In this document: piece after piece, positions 61,288-64,000 of the stretch
Position numbering within the stretch: the first letter of the stretch is position 1
How the letters are laid out: each line of letters opens with the position of its first letter
Source of the DNA: Nemania diffusa
Taxonomy: Eukaryota > Ascomycota > Sordariomycetes > Xylariales > Xylariaceae
Assembly (NCBI GenBank): GCA_038501195.1
Contig: JBBPUQ010000011.1
Location: forward strand, 992,001 to 1,056,000
Length of the DNA: 64,000 nucleotides
Direction: 5' to 3'
Notes under the pieces: generated by a model
The model's database searches: none
What the model was told of the DNA's origin: nothing
Seen by the model: only the letters and a program-made list of their open reading frames with translations
Program-made: the position numbers and the translations under genes

Positions 61288-64000
61288 ATGTCAGAACCTG
61301 CAACAAAATCAGTTACAGCAGCTGCAGCTGCGGCAGCTGAAACTGACCACTTTGAATTTTCGGACAAAAGACCGCACCTACCTTCGTACGAAAATATGGC
61401 CAAAGAAAGCAACATCGACGTTCTCAAATAGAAAAGCAAAACCGACCCCAAATATTGAAGTACTACTATCAACCCAGACAACCTAATTATTCCAGCACAA
61501 GTGTTTACGTATTTTGCACAATGCTTAAAAAAGTATATACAACTAAAAATTAAAAGCAAACAGCTTATACAAACATTTGCAATAAACTTTAAAAGCTAGA
61601 CAAAACCAATGTTTGTAAATACCAGTTGTACGTTTAAACGTATATTTGTTGTAATAGCTGCAAGCAACAAAAAAATCAAAATACGCGGAAATATACGCGA
61701 CGACAAGCTTGTATACATACTCAAAAAATTCAGCGATAACAACGACGATAAAAAATCAGATGATAATATGTCCGTACGAACAGCCCCAGCACCTACACCA
61801 GCGAGCGTACCAGAACCTTCAGTCGTACAAACGGACTATTTGGCACCACAACCGGCTGCACCAAAGCCAGCGACACCAGCACGCCATGCGGTACCTGGTA
61901 CCAATGATCAAGTACCCAGTCCCTTCGTACGAACAGAAACCCAAAAACCTGTACCTACCCCTAGAATTCCCACTGCGCATCCTGCGCCCCTACCCACGTA
62001 CGAAAATCGATCGTACAAACTTCCCCCTACCCGGATTATTTACAATAGTCCAATTAAAACAGCCCAATTCACTGCGTTTACCAAGGTATAGCGATCCGAC
62101 TAGAACTACAGCGGTAAGCCGTACAACATATTGTATAACAAAGCTCGAATTTTTATTTCGACATGCTGTTAACTTAAAATTACCAAAGGACAGTACTATG
62201 CAGTATTTTCTTCCGTACTAAAAAAAAAAGCCAAACAGTATTATTTCAACTACATTAGCCCAACACGTAGATAAAACGAAATTTATACAATGCTTAACAA
62301 TCACTTTAATACAACAGTCAACCATAGTTAGTACTGAACTAACTGGACTACTACTACTTTTGTATAAATAAAACAAGATAATTTTACGAAAACAATGCCT
62401 AAAGTATTAAAGACTATAATCGACAAGCTTCAACTCACGCAACGTGCTCTAGGACCTAGCTACTATGGAGAAATACCACTTCATACAGCAGTCGTACGAG
62501 CATGCTCTAGCGTACCCGAGCTCGAACCTGCCCTGATTAGTCAGAAACCTACGTGTGAAGCCCTGTTTTCTGACCTGCGGGCAGCGCTGCAAGTTTCTCT
62601 CAATCGAAAGGTAAACCACTATCGTACAACAGACGTTCACTTCGTCGACAGACGATATAATACCAAGTACCCAAAACGATTATACAGTTACAGCCCCAAA
62701 AAGAATTTTCGTCGAGGACCACAACGATCGTACGATAAAAATAACAGAAGTGACAAAAAGTGTTTTATTTGCAAAAAGCCTAGTTGTTGGTCCACCAACC
62801 ACAGCCAACAGAAAAAATCGAAAGCAAAAAAGCAATATCTTGCTGCGTGCAATACTTTAAAGCAAAAAGCCTTATCGTACAAAAAGTATAATGCATTTGT
62901 ACTAAACTACAAAAGTAATAAAAACCTTTCGTACAACAATAAATCTAATGATAACCTAAATTCTAAAACCGGAAACAAAACAGTCCAATTTTTAATAGAT
63001 TCAGCATATCTCCATCGTACAACAGAAAAAAACATATATACCTAAAACCAGACGTCGACATTAGACAATTTTCACTTGAACAGTCAATATAGTACAAAGT
63101 ACTAAAGTATCTTATGAAATACTAGCGCAGCTAAGGTTTCGACTACTAGAAAAGCCCAAGCCGAAGCTTTCGTACGAAAGAACCCTTCCGTACGAATAAA
63201 CTAAACCCCGGGCAGTGCAGCAATTCGATTCAGTGGTATCAAAGGCCTTGAAGCTATAGGTACTATGACGATTCCAACGTCGATTGGACCGATCAAATTC
63301 CACATTTTAAACGCGCCGACCCCATTTCTACTGTCGCTACAAAACGCAGACCGACTGCACGCTTATTTCAACAACGTACAGAACGTGATCGTACAACAAA
63401 ATGGTACAACAGTACCAATCGTACAGAAATGAAAACACCTGTTTTTCGACGTCAGCCGATCGAAAGCTGCAAGTTACTTTATAGAACAAGAGCTCTGAAG
63501 ATTACATTGTCGATTTGGACACTCTTGTACGAAGAAACTTGTGAAGCTACTGCAAGAGGCTGGACACAATAACATTAACGTCTCGGTACTTCGAAAAATC
63601 AAAAAGTTTTGCCACCATTGTCAATCGTACGACTAAGCTCTAAAAAGATTTAAGTTTTCGCTGAAAAACGAATGCAATTTCAACTACGAAATCGTTATTG
63701 ATGTTGTACAGATCAACGGACGACCAACTTTACACGTAATCGATATAAGTACTTTGTTTCAAGCAGCCAAATTTTTAAAGTCTTTGAGTACATATAATAC
63801 TTGGGACGCATTATGCCAATGTTGGATTTTGGTATACCAAGGGCCACTTGATTACATTGTACACGATCCTGGTACGAATTTTTCGTCCGAAAAATTTTGC
63901 AATAACGTACGACTAGTTAGAGCTTTGTGCAAAAAAATGCCTGTCAAAGCACACTAAGCCGTCGAAAAAGTCAAACGAGCACATACACCACTCTGTTGTA
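61288..64000 (+). pseudogene. copia Gag-Pol, single frame with many RIP-type stops
   Basis: From the ATG at 61,288 (MSEPATKSVTAAAAAAAE) the same frame can be followed to the window end with roughly eighteen stop codons, mostly explained by CAA, CAG or CGA becoming TAA, TAG or TGA. In order: a Pro-rich linker (about 61,770-62,030); a copia gag core (TIIDKLQLTQRALGPSYYGE, 62,400-62,600); a zinc knuckle of form CFICKKPSCWSTNH, i.e. C-x2-C-x4-C-x4-H; a protease site where the expected Asp-Thr-Gly reads NTS (about 63,119); a GAG-pre-integrase HHCC region (LHCRFGH ... CHHC); and an integrase core with Asp in EIVIDVVQ and HDPGTNF. The position of the catalytic Glu in the VKAH segment is Lys. These lesions fit G-to-A change. 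The product cannot be functional. Residues beyond the window are unknown. Confidence 0.88.

Larger units (their letters stand above)
60658..64000 (+). mobile_element. younger Ty1/copia retrotransposon, cut by the window end
   Basis: Same family as 31,984-37,893, but with near-normal G+C. It starts with a 308-bp LTR and has gag, protease, GAG-pre-integrase and integrase core readable in one frame. Reverse transcriptase, RNase H and the 3' LTR should lie beyond 64,000 (full length about 5.9 kb). The five bases before it are AGTTT, half of the expected target duplication. The change from almost pure A+T to balanced composition happens within a base or two at 60,657/60,658. Confidence 0.92.

Noticed and set aside
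60643..61559. Minus-strand frames over the copia LTR and leader
   Set aside because: The family coding strand is plus, shown by gag, zinc knuckle and integrase. These are antisense shadows.

Overview
This window looks like nuclear DNA of a filamentous ascomycete (Pezizomycotina, probably a Sordariomycete-type plant-biomass fungus). The signs are short 57-100 bp spliceosomal introns with GTRNGT donors and CTRAC-type branch sites, a secreted AA9 polysaccharide monooxygenase with a fungal CBM1, Ugo1, Rrp15 and mitochondrial ferredoxin genes, and long blocks of almost pure A+T that carry the signature of repeat-induced point mutation (RIP). I worked by eye; family names rest on motifs, not searches.

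Layout. 1-17.9 kb is ordinary gene-bearing DNA: an AA9 LPMO (-), Ugo1 (-), a Pif1-type helicase (-), a Yah1-type ferredoxin (+), Rrp15 (-), a carnitine-pathway type Fe(II)/2-oxoglutarate dioxygenase (+) and a secreted putative glycoside hydrolase (-). Several products are mitochondrial (Ugo1, helicase, ferredoxin, dioxygenase). They are individually promoted genes, not an operon.

17,880-38,487 is one nested retrotransposon stack. The outer LTR element has two 394-bp LTRs and a perfect GATAA target duplication. It is interrupted by an unclassified LTR element (19,196-25,811, TAAAA duplication) and by a 5.9-kb Ty1/copia element (31,984-37,893, AATAT duplication). All three are destroyed by C-to-T and G-to-A change.

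38.5-48.15 kb is a gene-poor island between two AT blocks. It holds a pair of diverged paralogues of unknown family, a longer pseudogene with RIP-type stops, a terminal-inverted-repeat element of about 0.6 kb, a 5'-incomplete rhodopsin-like membrane protein gene, one intact-looking NAD(P)-binding Rossmann gene with three exons, and the 3' half of an SMP-30-like beta-propeller gene whose 5' half is cut off by an element end at 48,155.

48,155-60,657 is a second AT-rich block. At exactly 60,658 composition jumps back to normal because a much younger copy of the same copia family starts there. It runs off the window and has readable gag, protease and integrase in a single frame, broken by transition-type stops and catalytic-residue changes.

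The most informative feature is the mutation architecture. At three block borders (17,880, 38,487, 48,155) the outermost 55-180 bp of the element escaped RIP while the matching internal copy did not, whereas the copia at 60,658 has a knife-edge border. Together with the nested duplications this gives an order of events. I found no convincing tRNA, rRNA, CRISPR array or biosynthetic cluster.
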